From a bacterium UBA3756 (GTDB lineage Bacteria; Bacteroidota; Bacteroidia; Bacteroidales; Bacteroidaceae): DNA of 8,345 bases. Under the pieces are notes generated by a model that had not been told where the DNA came from, did not search any database, and saw nothing but the letters and a program-made list of their open reading frames with translations. The translations under genes were made by a program, and so were the position numbers. The stretch lies in assembly GCA_002371695.1 (NCBI GenBank), contig DFGG01000120.1:1-8345 (forward strand), written 5' to 3'. Numbering within the stretch: the first letter of the stretch is position 1; each line of letters begins with the position of its first letter. Shown here one piece after another: positions 1-6,409 of the stretch.

Positions 1-1509
1 ATTGAGCGTCTCCACCTTATTGTTATTGATGACGAACACCGAGTCGGCCGAGGCGAAGAAGATGTTGCCCCGACGGTCGGCTGTTAGTGTGGAGATGATA
101 AGCTTCTGACTGCCATATCCTACCTTAGTCACCTGGCGGTCTTTCGTGATGCTGAAGAGACCCGAGCTGCTGCCTACCCAGAGCCGTCCCCTGCCGTCCT
201 CCGCTCCGCACCAGGGATGTAGGATTTCTGTTGTCAGCGTGTCGAGGGTCGCAGTGGTCGTGTCGTAGGCGAAGATGCCGTTACGACTGCCCGTGATGAG
301 CCGTCCCCATGCCTCGCCCACAAACTGATAGCGGCCAGGGGGCAGACGGAGCCAACGGAGTGTGGAGTCGGAGACACTGGCGATGTCACCATTTCCTGCC
401 ATATAGACCGTCTGACCTATCCTGACGGCATTGGGCGCAAAGAACTGCTCCGTGTCGTCGCTCAGCAAGCGTGAGCCTACAAGCACCTTGCCGTTGAGCG
501 TGCCCATCACCATCTGTCCTGCGCCATTGTCGGCGATGGCCCTGACAATGTCGCTCTGGTCGGTAAGTTGATAGTTGGTGAAGCAGCGGTTGAAGAAGCA
601 GTAGACGCCCTGATACGTGGCCACCCACAGGCGGTCCCAGCGGTCTACCAGCACGTCGCGTATCAGGTTGATGCCCGAAAAGATCTGGCTGACGGCAGTT
701 CCGTCGTAAAGGTAGATGGAGTGCTCGTCGGCTATTATCAGATGGCCTGAGCGGAGTACCCTCACCGTGAGGCCATAGCTGGCTGCCGACCAGTCGGCCT
801 GTGCGATTCGCCCTTTCCCTATTTCATAGATGCCATCCGAGGCGAAGGCCAGTAGCCCGGCCTCGGTACGCAGCAGGGTGTAGACATCTTGTCTGGCAGA
901 CAGTCTGACGGCCTTCCTACAGCCTTGAGCCACCTGATAGAGCCCCCGCTCTGTAGGGATCAGCACGCCGAGAGAGTCGATATAGAGTTTGCGGTCGGGT
1001 GTCATCTCGTCGAGCAGCTTGCCCGTCAGCAACGGTTCGAAGCCCTGAAGCGTCATCCGGCACAGTCGCCGGTGTTCCTCCAGGCTGTCTTCCAACAGCA
1101 CGTAGCCGTTAGGCAGGCTGCCTGCATTCAGGTTGTTCAGCAGCCAGTGTCCCTGAGGGTCGAGCGGCTGCGGCTCCAAATCGTCGTAGCCAACAGTCCA
1201 CTGACGGAAGAATCCCAAGGCCCGCACTTCGTCGCCTACCTCTGCGAAACCAACGATATTTATCCGTCGTCCCTTGAGGAAGGGGGTGAACTCCCGGCCG
1301 TCGAAACGTACGAAGCCCGACAGCGTACCTATATAAATATAGCCTCGCGAATCCTGCCACAACCGTTCGGCCTGCATCTGGGGCAGTCCGTCTTGTATGG
1401 TGTAGCGGCGGAAGGTCAGCTGGCTCTCCGTCTGAGCCGTTGCCATAGCCCACAGGCAGAGAAAGAGCAGCATCAGCCGCACCCGAGTCATTGTCCTTGC
1501 TGGTTTCAT
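1..1509 (-). CDS. Two-component regulator propeller sensor protein, N-terminal part (3' end outside window)
   Basis: The 503 visible codons are open to the left edge, so the protein is partial. Residues 1-25 form a signal peptide or first membrane helix (RVRLMLLFLCLWAMATAQ). Residues 33-60 match the start of the Bacteroidetes sensor propeller family: F-x-x-Y-x-x-x-DGLPQ followed by DSRGYIYIGT and FVRFDG. Further Reg_prop-like blades are visible near residues 285-305 (DRWDRLWVATYQGV), 436-454 (EDGRGRLWVGSSSGLF) and 472-491 (DRRGNIFFASADSVF). Proteins with this N-terminus usually carry a periplasmic sensing propeller, a Y_Y_Y domain, a membrane helix and a cytoplasmic kinase or DNA-binding module. 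That output part lies outside the window, so its type is unknown. I chose 1509 over the in-frame ATG at 1533 because a consensus -7 box at 1541-1534 puts the transcription start near 1530. The ATG at 1491 is also possible. The gene is divergent from the exported-protein operon, so it could regulate that operon (inference). Confidence 0.85.
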   Translation of the reverse strand, partial: MKPARTMTRVRLMLLFLCLWAMATAQTESQLTFRRYTIQDGLPQMQAERLWQDSRGYIYIGTLSGFVRFDGREFTPFLKGRRINIVGFAEVGDEVRALGFFRQWTVGYDDLEPQPLDPQGHWLLNNLNAGSLPNGYVLLEDSLEEHRRLCRMTLQGFEPLLTGKLLDEMTPDRKLYIDSLGVLIPTERGLYQVAQGCRKAVRLSARQDVYTLLRTEAGLLAFASDGIYEIGKGRIAQADWSAASYGLTVRVLRSGHLIIADEHSIYLYDGTAVSQIFSGINLIRDVLVDRWDRLWVATYQGVYCFFNRCFTNYQLTDQSDIVRAIADNGAGQMVMGTLNGKVLVGSRLLSDDTEQFFAPNAVRIGQTVYMAGNGDIASVSDSTLRWLRLPPGRYQFVGEAWGRLITGSRNGIFAYDTTTATLDTLTTEILHPWCGAEDGRGRLWVGSSSGLFSITKDRQVTKVGYGSQKLIISTLTADRRGNIFFASADSVFVINNNKVETLN

Positions 1510-1533
1510 TTCCCAAAAGCGATTTGTTACCAT

Positions 1534-1541
1534 GCAAAATT
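1534..1541 (-). promoter_or_regulatory. Promoter -7 box of the propeller sensor gene
   Basis: The minus strand reads TAATTTTG, an exact match to the Bacteroidetes -7 consensus TAnnTTTG. It is preceded by CG, as in the other promoters here. A CTTG lies 20 nt upstream as a partial -33 box. The predicted start near 1530 leaves a leader of about 20 nt before the ATG at 1509. Confidence 0.5.
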
Positions 1542-1597
1542 ACGGCAAAAGTCCGAGCCGTGCAAGCTTTTTGCAGGAATAATTTTCATCCCCTCCG

Positions 1598-1627
1598 AGT
1601 TCGTCACTCAAAAAGGGTAGTTCATCA
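1598..1627 (+). promoter_or_regulatory. LytTR-like direct repeat operator between divergent genes
   Basis: AGTTCGTCA (1598-1606) and AGTTCATCA (1619-1627) are direct repeats with starts exactly 21 nt apart, that is, 9 nt plus a 12-nt spacer. Both contain the core [CA]GTTN[AG][TG] described for LytTR-domain regulators, which bind two such repeats with about a 12-bp spacer; the two bases before the core fit that consensus poorly. The same pair with the same spacing recurs at 7112-7141. The site is upstream of both divergent genes, about 60-90 nt from either predicted start. The regulator assignment is inference; the repeat geometry is seen directly. Confidence 0.5.
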
Positions 1628-1674
1628 AAAACGTGGCAAATTTAACGGATTTTCGATCTCCCTTTCGGCTGTTT

Positions 1675-1686
1675 TTCGTAACTTTA
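1675..1686 (+). promoter_or_regulatory. Promoter of the 1712-4848 operon
   Basis: TTCGTAACTTTA contains a -7 box TAACTTTA that differs from TAnnTTTG only in its last base. No good TTTG is present at the -33 spacing seen elsewhere in this window (20 nt). The weak promoter plus the upstream direct repeats suggests dependence on an activator. The predicted start is near 1690, giving a leader of about 20 nt before the ATG at 1712. Confidence 0.5.
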
Positions 1687-1711
1687 TCCCGCTAAACCAA
1701 TCATTATGTGT

Positions 1712-2179
1712 ATGAAGAAAACATTACTCACTCTGCTGGCAGTCCTTCTGCAGACTGCCGCACAAGCCGCAGCACAGGGTCCGACGCTGGTGCTGCACCA
1801 CGCCGACGGCAAGACCTCGGAGGTGGAACTCTACACCATGCCCAGCATCCAGTTGTTGGCCGACAAGATGGTCATCACCGTGCAGGGTGTCAGTCAGGAA
1901 TATGCGAAGACCGACGTGGTGCGCTTCACCTTCAAGGGCATCGGTACTGGCATCAGCGATGTCAGGCCCGAGGCGCGCTACCGTGTCGACGAGGATCGCA
2001 TCACGTTCTATGCCGTCTCCTCCTCCGACCGTATCGAGGTCTATAATGCCAGCGGCATCCGCATCCCCGTGATTCTCACTCCCAGCGGCCACGATGCCGT
2101 GCTCTCTCTGGCCCAACTCCCCCAGGGCGTCTATCTCATTTCACTCAACGGAAGAACCTTTAAATGCATACGGCCATGA
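1712..2179 (+). CDS. Small secreted protein with T9SS type A-like C-terminal tail
   Basis: The 155-residue product starts with a clear signal peptide (MKKTLLTLLAVLLQTAAQAAAQ, with Lys-Lys, a hydrophobic core and Ala-rich cleavage region). I chose 1712 over the in-frame ATG at 1706 because it gives the canonical MKK start; 1706 would add only Met-Cys. Residues about 25-75 hold a beta-rich stretch (LVLHHADGKTSEVELYTMPS) typical of short Bacteroidales exported proteins. The last 50 residues (IEVYNASG, then LPQGVYLISLNG and a Lys near the end) resemble the Por_Secre_tail sorting domain of the type IX secretion system. The middle is too short to be a recognisable enzyme, so its function is unknown. 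The stop overlaps the start of the next gene as ATGA, suggesting translational coupling with the large exported protein. Confidence 0.8.
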   Translation: MKKTLLTLLAVLLQTAAQAAAQGPTLVLHHADGKTSEVELYTMPSIQLLADKMVITVQGVSQEYAKTDVVRFTFKGIGTGISDVRPEARYRVDEDRITFYAVSSSDRIEVYNASGIRIPVILTPSGHDAVLSLAQLPQGVYLISLNGRTFKCIRP

Positions 2180-4848
2180 GACGCTTATACCTTTTTATAA
2201 TAATGGCTCTTACAGCCATCGCTGGCTTCGCCCAGCAGCCGCAGACGGGCGACGTGATTTACGTCTATCAGAAGAATGGCGAGACACTGTCGTTCCTCCG
2301 TGAGGAAATTCATCAGATGGCATATATCTATGAGGACACCCTCGGAGTAACCCACGAAGAGGTCACCTCGCAGGCAATCATTCTCGATGACATTGCTTAC
2401 ATCATCCCTCTGGCCGACATCGACAGCATCAGCTTCGTCACGCCGGCTACGGTCTATCAGCCTGGTGTCATCCGCATCGAGGAGGGACTGATGGACTATG
2501 TGGAGCGCATCGACAGCCTGACCATCTATTTCGCCGCAAACATGCCATCCAATCTGCTGCCGAAGGTGGGCGACAAGCTGGTCTCGTTGGAGATGAACGA
2601 CAAGTTCGATGCTGGCTTTGCTGGCAGAGTGGCAAGTATTAGCGGTACCACAGTGGTGTGCGACGCTGTTGAGCTGGGGGAGGTCTTCGAGACGTATTAC
2701 GAGACGACCGTTATGGAGGGCCGTCCTGAAAATGAGAAGGAAGCCCGTACGAGGGCCATCAATTTCAACAAGGATACGACTTTCGAATTTCCCACTTACG
2801 CCCTCAACTTCGGCCAGGAGTTCACGGCCAACGTGATACCCCTCTCCTCGCTGGCCCTCAAGGGAGGCATCAAACTCGAAGCCAGCGTCACGCCGAAGGC
2901 TCGCATCAAGGCATCGCTCATCGTCAACAAGAAACAAGGCACTAACTTCAACGGTTCCGCCGACTTTTCTGCATCTTTCAAAGAGAGCATAGGACTGTAT
3001 GGCGGCTTAGAGAAGTCGAAACAGTATGGACTTGAGTTGTACAAAGTACCTGTAGGACGGTTCATCAAGTTCTACTTCAAACCCGGTATTTTCATAGACA
3101 AGAGCGTTGAGGCCTCCATTACCAACGAGTGGGAACAGACGTGCGGTTTGAACTTTTCGTTCAGCTTCACAGAGAAGGCCAAGGATCCTTTGAAATTCAA
3201 CATCGTCAATCAGGAGCCGACGGCCACTCACGACCTCACAGGATGTATCGACGGACGACTGGCGGCAGGTATCTTCACCGATATGGGCTTTGCGCCCAAC
3301 ATCCCGATTTTTGGCACCAAGCTCCTCAACGTCGCGCTGCACAGTGAGTTCGGAGCCGAGATCATAGGCCATGCCGTACTCTACAACGAAGAGATAAAAA
3401 ACGCCACCAAGGAGACCAAGACCTACGAGAAACTCAAGTCCAGCAATATCCAGGTTAACAGTTTCGTACAGCACGAGTTGCAGAAGCATCTGCTCACTGT
3501 CGACAACGTCGGCCCCGTGGCCAGCGCCTCGAAAACCTTGGCCCAGTGGGACTTAGTGCCACGTTTCACCAGCATCAGTGCCGACAGGAAGGACGACGTG
3601 GTGGAGGTGACTCTTCAGGTGGAGAAGAGCAAGGACAACCTCGTTGTGCCTGTGGACTTCGGTGTGGCACTCTATAAGCCCGACAACACCCTGGTGGCGA
3701 AAGACTACCTGGGCAACTATCTGAAAGGCTCCGACGGCGGAACGTTCACCAATTTCTTCAAGGATCTGGACGATGAACTGGAGTACACCGTGAGCCCCAT
3801 CGTGAAGATTTTCGGCTTTGAACTGCGTGCCTCACAAACAGCAGACGTGGAGAAGAACGAGTTCCCCGTACAGATCATCAACTTCGAGCAGACGGATGCC
3901 AACTACTCGGAGGTGAAGGGGTACACGTTCGAAGGGAAAGGCTATTACTATAAGTTCAACGCCACTACCACCGTTGAACTCGACAAGGATGCAAAGAAGA
4001 TCAAGGACTGGGGATATATCTACCACGATATATACAACATAGACAAGAAGATATCCTGCGCCAACCTCGGCAGCAATCCCTACGCCGACAAGCGCTATGC
4101 CTACTACTACGACGAGCCGGAGCGGACGGTCAGCCTGACGGCCTACGTGCAGTATGAGGGCGACGACGACATCAAGAAGGGAGGCACCCATACTTTCTCC
4201 GTGAGATATGGTGGCTGCCCTGACAATAACCATCCGCACATGATCGACCTCGGGCTGCCCAGCGGAACCAAGTGGGCCTGCTGCAATGTGGGTGCATCTT
4301 ACCCAGAAAGTTATGGAAATTATTTTGCGTGGGGAGAGACGAAACCGAAGAGTGATTATAGCACGCAAAATTACCAGCATTGGGTTGATCTAGATGGTGA
4401 TGGATTACTCACCTATTCCATTAGTGATTCTTATCACTGGGTTACAAGAGAATATACTAATATCGGCAGTGATATTGCAGGCACAGTCTATGATGCTGCA
4501 ACTGCTAACTGGGGTGCACCATGGCGAATGCCATCAGAGGATCAGATAAAAGAGTTGATATGGTATACATCTCGTAAATTGACGTCTCAAAAAGGAGTGA
4601 ATGGCTTAAAGTTTGTGGGAGTTAATGGAGGATTCATATTTCTTCCTTCAGCAGGAAATTACGTTGGTGATGAGAATCGTAGCTTAAATTTGCGAGGATT
4701 CTACTTGGGGTCTACAGTTAATCCGGATTATCCGGCCGAGTGCGTCAACCTTTTCTTCTACAATGAAGAGGCTGGATATCCCCTTGATGGGGGGTGGCAA
4801 ACATCCTTACGAGATTCTGGTAACTCCGTTCGCCCGGTGTGTCAATAA
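2176..4848 (+). CDS. Large exported protein with C-terminal FISUMP-like (major paralogous) domain
   Basis: The product has 890 residues. The signal peptide is MRRLYLFIIMALTAIAGFAQ. I chose 2176 over the upstream ATG at 2164 because it overlaps the preceding stop as ATGA and gives a clean signal peptide. Residues about 25-95 form a short beta domain (GDVIYVYQKNGETLSF ... IDSISFV) echoing the protein encoded upstream. Residues about 200-680 are beta-rich and I do not recognise them. Residues about 686-890 match the Fibrobacter/Bacteroidetes 'major paralogous' domain: IDLGLPSGTKWACCNVGAS, YGNYFAWGETKP, GAPWRMPSEDQIKEL, FLPSAGN and a terminal GNSVRPV. That domain is a C-type-lectin-like fold found in surface proteins. 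The protein is probably a surface or periplasmic lipid-free protein; its ligand is unknown. GC falls from 55% (3601-3720) to 40% (4381-4500) within the gene, suggesting a recombined 3' end. Confidence 0.85.
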   Translation: MRRLYLFIIMALTAIAGFAQQPQTGDVIYVYQKNGETLSFLREEIHQMAYIYEDTLGVTHEEVTSQAIILDDIAYIIPLADIDSISFVTPATVYQPGVIRIEEGLMDYVERIDSLTIYFAANMPSNLLPKVGDKLVSLEMNDKFDAGFAGRVASISGTTVVCDAVELGEVFETYYETTVMEGRPENEKEARTRAINFNKDTTFEFPTYALNFGQEFTANVIPLSSLALKGGIKLEASVTPKARIKASLIVNKKQGTNFNGSADFSASFKESIGLYGGLEKSKQYGLELYKVPVGRFIKFYFKPGIFIDKSVEASITNEWEQTCGLNFSFSFTEKAKDPLKFNIVNQEPTATHDLTGCIDGRLAAGIFTDMGFAPNIPIFGTKLLNVALHSEFGAEIIGHAVLYNEEIKNATKETKTYEKLKSSNIQVNSFVQHELQKHLLTVDNVGPVASASKTLAQWDLVPRFTSISADRKDDVVEVTLQVEKSKDNLVVPVDFGVALYKPDNTLVAKDYLGNYLKGSDGGTFTNFFKDLDDELEYTVSPIVKIFGFELRASQTADVEKNEFPVQIINFEQTDANYSEVKGYTFEGKGYYYKFNATTTVELDKDAKKIKDWGYIYHDIYNIDKKISCANLGSNPYADKRYAYYYDEPERTVSLTAYVQYEGDDDIKKGGTHTFSVRYGGCPDNNHPHMIDLGLPSGTKWACCNVGASYPESYGNYFAWGETKPKSDYSTQNYQHWVDLDGDGLLTYSISDSYHWVTREYTNIGSDIAGTVYDAATANWGAPWRMPSEDQIKELIWYTSRKLTSQKGVNGLKFVGVNGGFIFLPSAGNYVGDENRSLNLRGFYLGSTVNPDYPAECVNLFFYNEEAGYPLDGGWQTSLRDSGNSVRPVCQ

Positions 4849-4874
4849 TATGTCATGAGGGTCATGGAGAGGGT

Positions 4875-4908
4875 CATGGGGATCACGGGGACATGGGGAT
4901 CACGGGGA
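4875..4908 (+). repeat. 17-bp tandem repeat, two perfect copies
   Basis: CATGGGGATCACGGGGA occurs at 4875-4891 and again at 4892-4908. The flank at 4852-4877 also repeats GTCATG three times. This is a small noncoding repeat just after the stop of the large exported gene and is probably slippage-prone. No function is evident. Confidence 0.8.
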
Positions 4909-4942
4909 CAGGTCTTTGATCTTTTTGGGTGAAACACAGGAG

Positions 4943-4974
4943 TGTCACACTATGGTCAGGACACATTGTGACAT
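4943..4974 (+). repeat. TGTCACA/TGTGACA hairpin repeat, copy 1
   Basis: The 32-nt unit begins TGTCACAC and ends TGTGACAT, with perfect 7-bp inverted arms (TGTCACA 4943-4949, TGTGACA 4967-4973). A second copy at 6381-6412 has the same length and matches at 26 of 32 positions. Here the unit is noncoding; the second copy runs through the end of the PIN gene. Confidence 0.6.
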
Positions 4975-5000
4975 GACAAAAGTGATAGTATAGATTACTC

Positions 5001-5039
5001 GCCGGGGAGCCTGCCAGAGCCGCAGCCTCCCCGGCTTTT
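5001..5039 (+). terminator. Rho-independent terminator after the exported-protein operon
   Basis: GCCGGGGAG (5001-5009) pairs perfectly with CTCCCCGGC (5027-5035), followed by TTTTC. The same stem sequence ends the outer-membrane gene at 7836-7873, so the two terminators are related. It lies 150 nt after the stop at 4848, and no gene is visible between them. Confidence 0.8.
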
Positions 5040-5058
5040 CTCTCGCTCCCCACCCAAA

Positions 5059-5106
5059 CTCCTAAGCCGCCACCCCGTCCTTAGCGACGCGGGTGGCGGC
5101 TTTGCC
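5059..5106 (+). repeat. 48-nt hairpin direct repeat, copy 1
   Basis: The unit contains a 12-bp perfect stem, AAGCCGCCACCC (5064-5075) with GGGTGGCGGCTT (5091-5102), followed by TTTG. It recurs at 6427-6474 with one mismatch in 48 (C versus T in the loop). It may act as a terminator, but the T-tract is only about three bases, so I call it a repeat first. The two copies are 1368 nt apart and bracket the small-ORF and toxin-antitoxin region. Confidence 0.75.
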
Positions 5107-5160
5107 GTCAAATAAGTCTCCAAACGTTTGGCCGTTTCAGAATTAGTTCGTATCTTTGCA
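5101..5160 (+). promoter_or_regulatory. Duplicated promoter block, copy 1, with palindromic operator
   Basis: The -33 box TTTG (5127-5130) and the -7 box TATCTTTG (5151-5158) are separated by 20 nt, matching the Bacteroidetes sigma factor consensus. A perfect 12-bp palindrome, CCAAACGTTTGG (5120-5131), covers the -33 box and could be an operator. The 60-nt block recurs at 5669-5728 with four mismatches. The predicted start is near 5163, upstream of the small-ORF unit. Confidence 0.75.
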
Positions 5161-5193
5161 TGTGAAAACCAATAGTATTCACTTTAAATTGTA

Positions 5194-5283
5194 ATGCGTA
5201 TGGAACAACAAAAATCAAAAATTTATGTAAAATCGGCAAGAATGTTTGGTAGTGTGGAATCTTTTAACTACTTTTGCCGATGA
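5194..5283 (+). CDS. Possible 29-aa small ORF downstream of duplicated promoter
   Basis: The ORF begins ATGCGTATGGAACAACAA, with a second possible ATG at 5200, and encodes a basic, non-hydrophobic 29-residue peptide (MRMEQQKSKIYVKSARMFGS, then VESFNYFCR). It is the first ORF after a strong promoter, and its TGA overlaps the next ATG at 5280 as ATGA, the same arrangement as both confident gene pairs here. I do not recognise the peptide. It could be a leader peptide for the next ORF or a chance ORF. An 8-bp inverted repeat, ATCGGCAA (5232-5239) and TTGCCGAT (5274-5281), spans its second half and covers the next start codon. Confidence 0.35.
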   Translation: MRMEQQKSKIYVKSARMFGSVESFNYFCR

Positions 5284-5567
5284 GTACGAGACGTGAGCGG
5301 GCTAAGGTCTCAAATGTGTAGTTGAACAAGCAACTCGTAGAGATTGAGGAAGCGTTAGCAAAGAAAGAGCGTTTGAGGGAGAAAAAGAGAACTCTCAATA
5401 AGTGGGCAGGCAATTTCTTCACAGACATGGCAAAGCTGGTCTTTGCAGGTGTAATAATAGGTGGCATCTTTGAGAATGTAGAGAAGCCGTTTCTCTTGTA
5501 CGGAGCAGGTTTTACGTTTCTTGTGCTGTTTTTGTATATAGGATATAGTTTTATAAAGAGGATTTGA
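5280..5567 (+). pseudogene. Small membrane protein ORF interrupted by in-frame TAG (intact ORF 5322-5567 with TTG start)
   Basis: From the ATG at 5280 the frame reads MSTRRERAKVSNV and then TAG (5319-5321). It continues without a further stop to 5567: a charged helical stretch (LNKQLVEIEEALAKKERLRE), then KWAGNFFTDMAKLVFAGVIIGGIF and a second hydrophobic segment, PFLLYGAGFTFLVLFLYIGY, ending SFIKRI. The product after the TAG would be an 81-residue, two-helix inner-membrane protein starting at TTG 5322. A TTG at 5373 would give a shorter form starting just before the first helix. It somewhat resembles small Bacteroidales membrane proteins of the DUF6722 type, but I am unsure. The options are a nonsense mutation, a normal TTG start with a chance upstream frame, or TAG read as an amino acid. 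The next ORF begins 1 nt after the stop, supporting a real operon. Confidence 0.5.
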
Positions 5568-5568
5568 T

Positions 5569-5667
5569 ATGGGTACTATAGCATTTATCGTTGCAACAGG
5601 GATATTCCTTGTGCTTTTTGCATTCTTCATCACATGGAAAGAGAAGAAAGAAGGTCTAGCGGAATAG
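5569..5667 (+). CDS. 32-aa single-pass membrane peptide
   Basis: The ORF begins 1 nt after the preceding stop and encodes 32 residues: a hydrophobic helix at about residues 3-22 (MGTIAFIVATGIFLVLFAFF), then ITWKEKKEGLAE. The short N-terminus and Lys/Glu-rich C-terminus suggest a single membrane span with a cytoplasmic tail. Tiny membrane peptides of this kind often accompany a larger small membrane protein, and the close spacing to the 5322-5567 ORF supports a pair. I do not recognise the family. It is too short for default gene callers. The stop at 5665-5667 directly abuts the second promoter block. Confidence 0.6.
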   Translation: MGTIAFIVATGIFLVLFAFFITWKEKKEGLAE

Positions 5668-5668
5668 C

Positions 5669-5728
5669 TTTGTCGTCAAATAAATCTCCAAACGTTTGGC
5701 CGTTTCAGAAATACTTCGTATCTTTGCA
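5669..5728 (+). promoter_or_regulatory. Duplicated promoter block, copy 2, of the toxin-antitoxin operon
   Basis: This block matches 5101-5160 at 56 of 60 positions. The -33 TTTG is at 5695-5698, the -7 TATCTTTG at 5719-5726, and the spacer is 20 nt. The palindrome CCAAACGTTTGG (5688-5699) again covers the -33 box. The predicted start near 5731 excludes the upstream in-frame ATG at 5634 as the antitoxin start. Toxin-antitoxin operons are usually autoregulated through such palindromes, but the sharing with unit 1 argues for a general or common repressor instead. Confidence 0.75.
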
Positions 5729-5741
5729 ACGTAACTATAAA

Positions 5742-5984
5742 ATGACGGATATGGAAGCAGTAAGGACAAAATTCAATCCAATTCAGTTACACATCCTTGA
5801 GATGTTCAACTATTGCCATAGTGAGGAGTCGATGAATGAGTTAAAGGATGTGCTAGCAGATTTCTATGCCAAGCAGGTCCAGAATGAAGCCGATCGCCTG
5901 TGGAATGAAGGAACGTTGAACGCAGAAGCTATAGATCGGATTCTTGATGAGCATCTACGTACGCCCTATAAAGAAGAAAGATGA
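5742..5984 (+). CDS. Antitoxin-like protein paired with PIN toxin
   Basis: The product has 80 residues and no signal peptide. It contains FNPIQLHILEMFNYC, EESMNELKDVLADFYAKQV and NEADRLWNEGTLNAEAI, ending RTPYKEER. It is predicted to be all-helical and acidic. I recognise this as the small protein commonly found directly upstream of PIN-family toxins in Bacteroides and Prevotella, where it is presumed to be the antitoxin. The start at 5742 follows the promoter's predicted start by about 11 nt; the ATG at 5751 is an alternative. The TGA overlaps the toxin ATG as ATGA, ensuring coupled synthesis. No DNA-binding fold is obvious by eye, so autoregulation is not demonstrated. Confidence 0.75.
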   Translation: MTDMEAVRTKFNPIQLHILEMFNYCHSEESMNELKDVLADFYAKQVQNEADRLWNEGTLNAEAIDRILDEHLRTPYKEER

Positions 5985-6409
5985 GGCGTATCGTCATTGA
6001 CACCAATTGCCTTTTGGCCATCCTCCCTTCTATTAGCCCATATCATAAAGTTTGGACGGAGTTCTTGGAGGGACGAATAGAGATTTGTGTGTCAAATGAA
6101 ATCTTGATGGAATATGAGGAGATTATATCCCAAAAGACTTCTTCCTTTTTTGCCGATATCATAATCAAGGCTCTTCTCAATCGTAGGAATCTCGTCAGAG
6201 TATCTCCGACATGGCGTTTCCGGCTTATCTCACAAGATCCTGATGACAACAAGTTCGTAGATTGTGCAATAGCAGGACAGGCAGAGATTCTTGTTTCCAA
6301 CGATAAGCATTTCAGAGTATTAAATGCGATAGACTTTCCTGCAGTCACACTTTTAAGGCTTCAAGAGTTCATTCTTACCTTGTCACACCAGGGCCAGGAG
6401 CCTTTGTGA
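5981..6409 (+). CDS. PIN-domain toxin (putative endoribonuclease)
   Basis: The 142 residues span one complete PIN domain of the PIN_3 type. The acidic catalytic residues are visible: Asp7 in VIDTN, Glu44 in SNEILMEYEEII, Asp89/Asp94 in DPDDNKFVDCA and Asp108 in SNDKHF. Such proteins are Mg-dependent RNases that act as toxins when free of their antitoxin, typically cleaving tRNA, rRNA or mRNA; the target here is unknown. The gene overlaps the antitoxin stop by ATGA. The last nine residues (SHQGQEPL region) and the stop codon lie inside a 32-nt hairpin repeat also present in noncoding DNA at 4943-4974, so the C-terminus may have been shaped by that repeat. Confidence 0.88.
   Translation: MRRIVIDTNCLLAILPSISPYHKVWTEFLEGRIEICVSNEILMEYEEIISQKTSSFFADIIIKALLNRRNLVRVSPTWRFRLISQDPDDNKFVDCAIAGQAEILVSNDKHFRVLNAIDFPAVTLLRLQEFILTLSHQGQEPL

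Noticed and set aside
889..1620. Plus-strand 243-codon ORF
   Set aside because: It is antisense to the propeller sensor gene, whose minus-strand frame has a signal peptide and family motifs. This frame has no recognisable domain and runs through the sensor promoter.
2185..2937. Minus-strand 250-codon ORF and other antisense ORFs under 2176-4848
   Set aside because: They are mirror frames of a GC-rich coding region with a signal peptide and known C-terminal domain on the plus strand; they have no promoter and no family resemblance.
4690..4845. Diversity-generating retroelement variable region
   Set aside because: The domain fold is compatible, but no reverse transcriptase or template repeat lies in the window, and I see no tell-tale near-repeat of this segment. 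It is kept only as a test in the findings.
5634..5741. N-terminal extension of the antitoxin from the ATG at 5634
   Set aside because: The segment overlaps the end of the 32-aa ORF and the whole promoter block, so it lies upstream of the predicted transcript start and does not look like protein.
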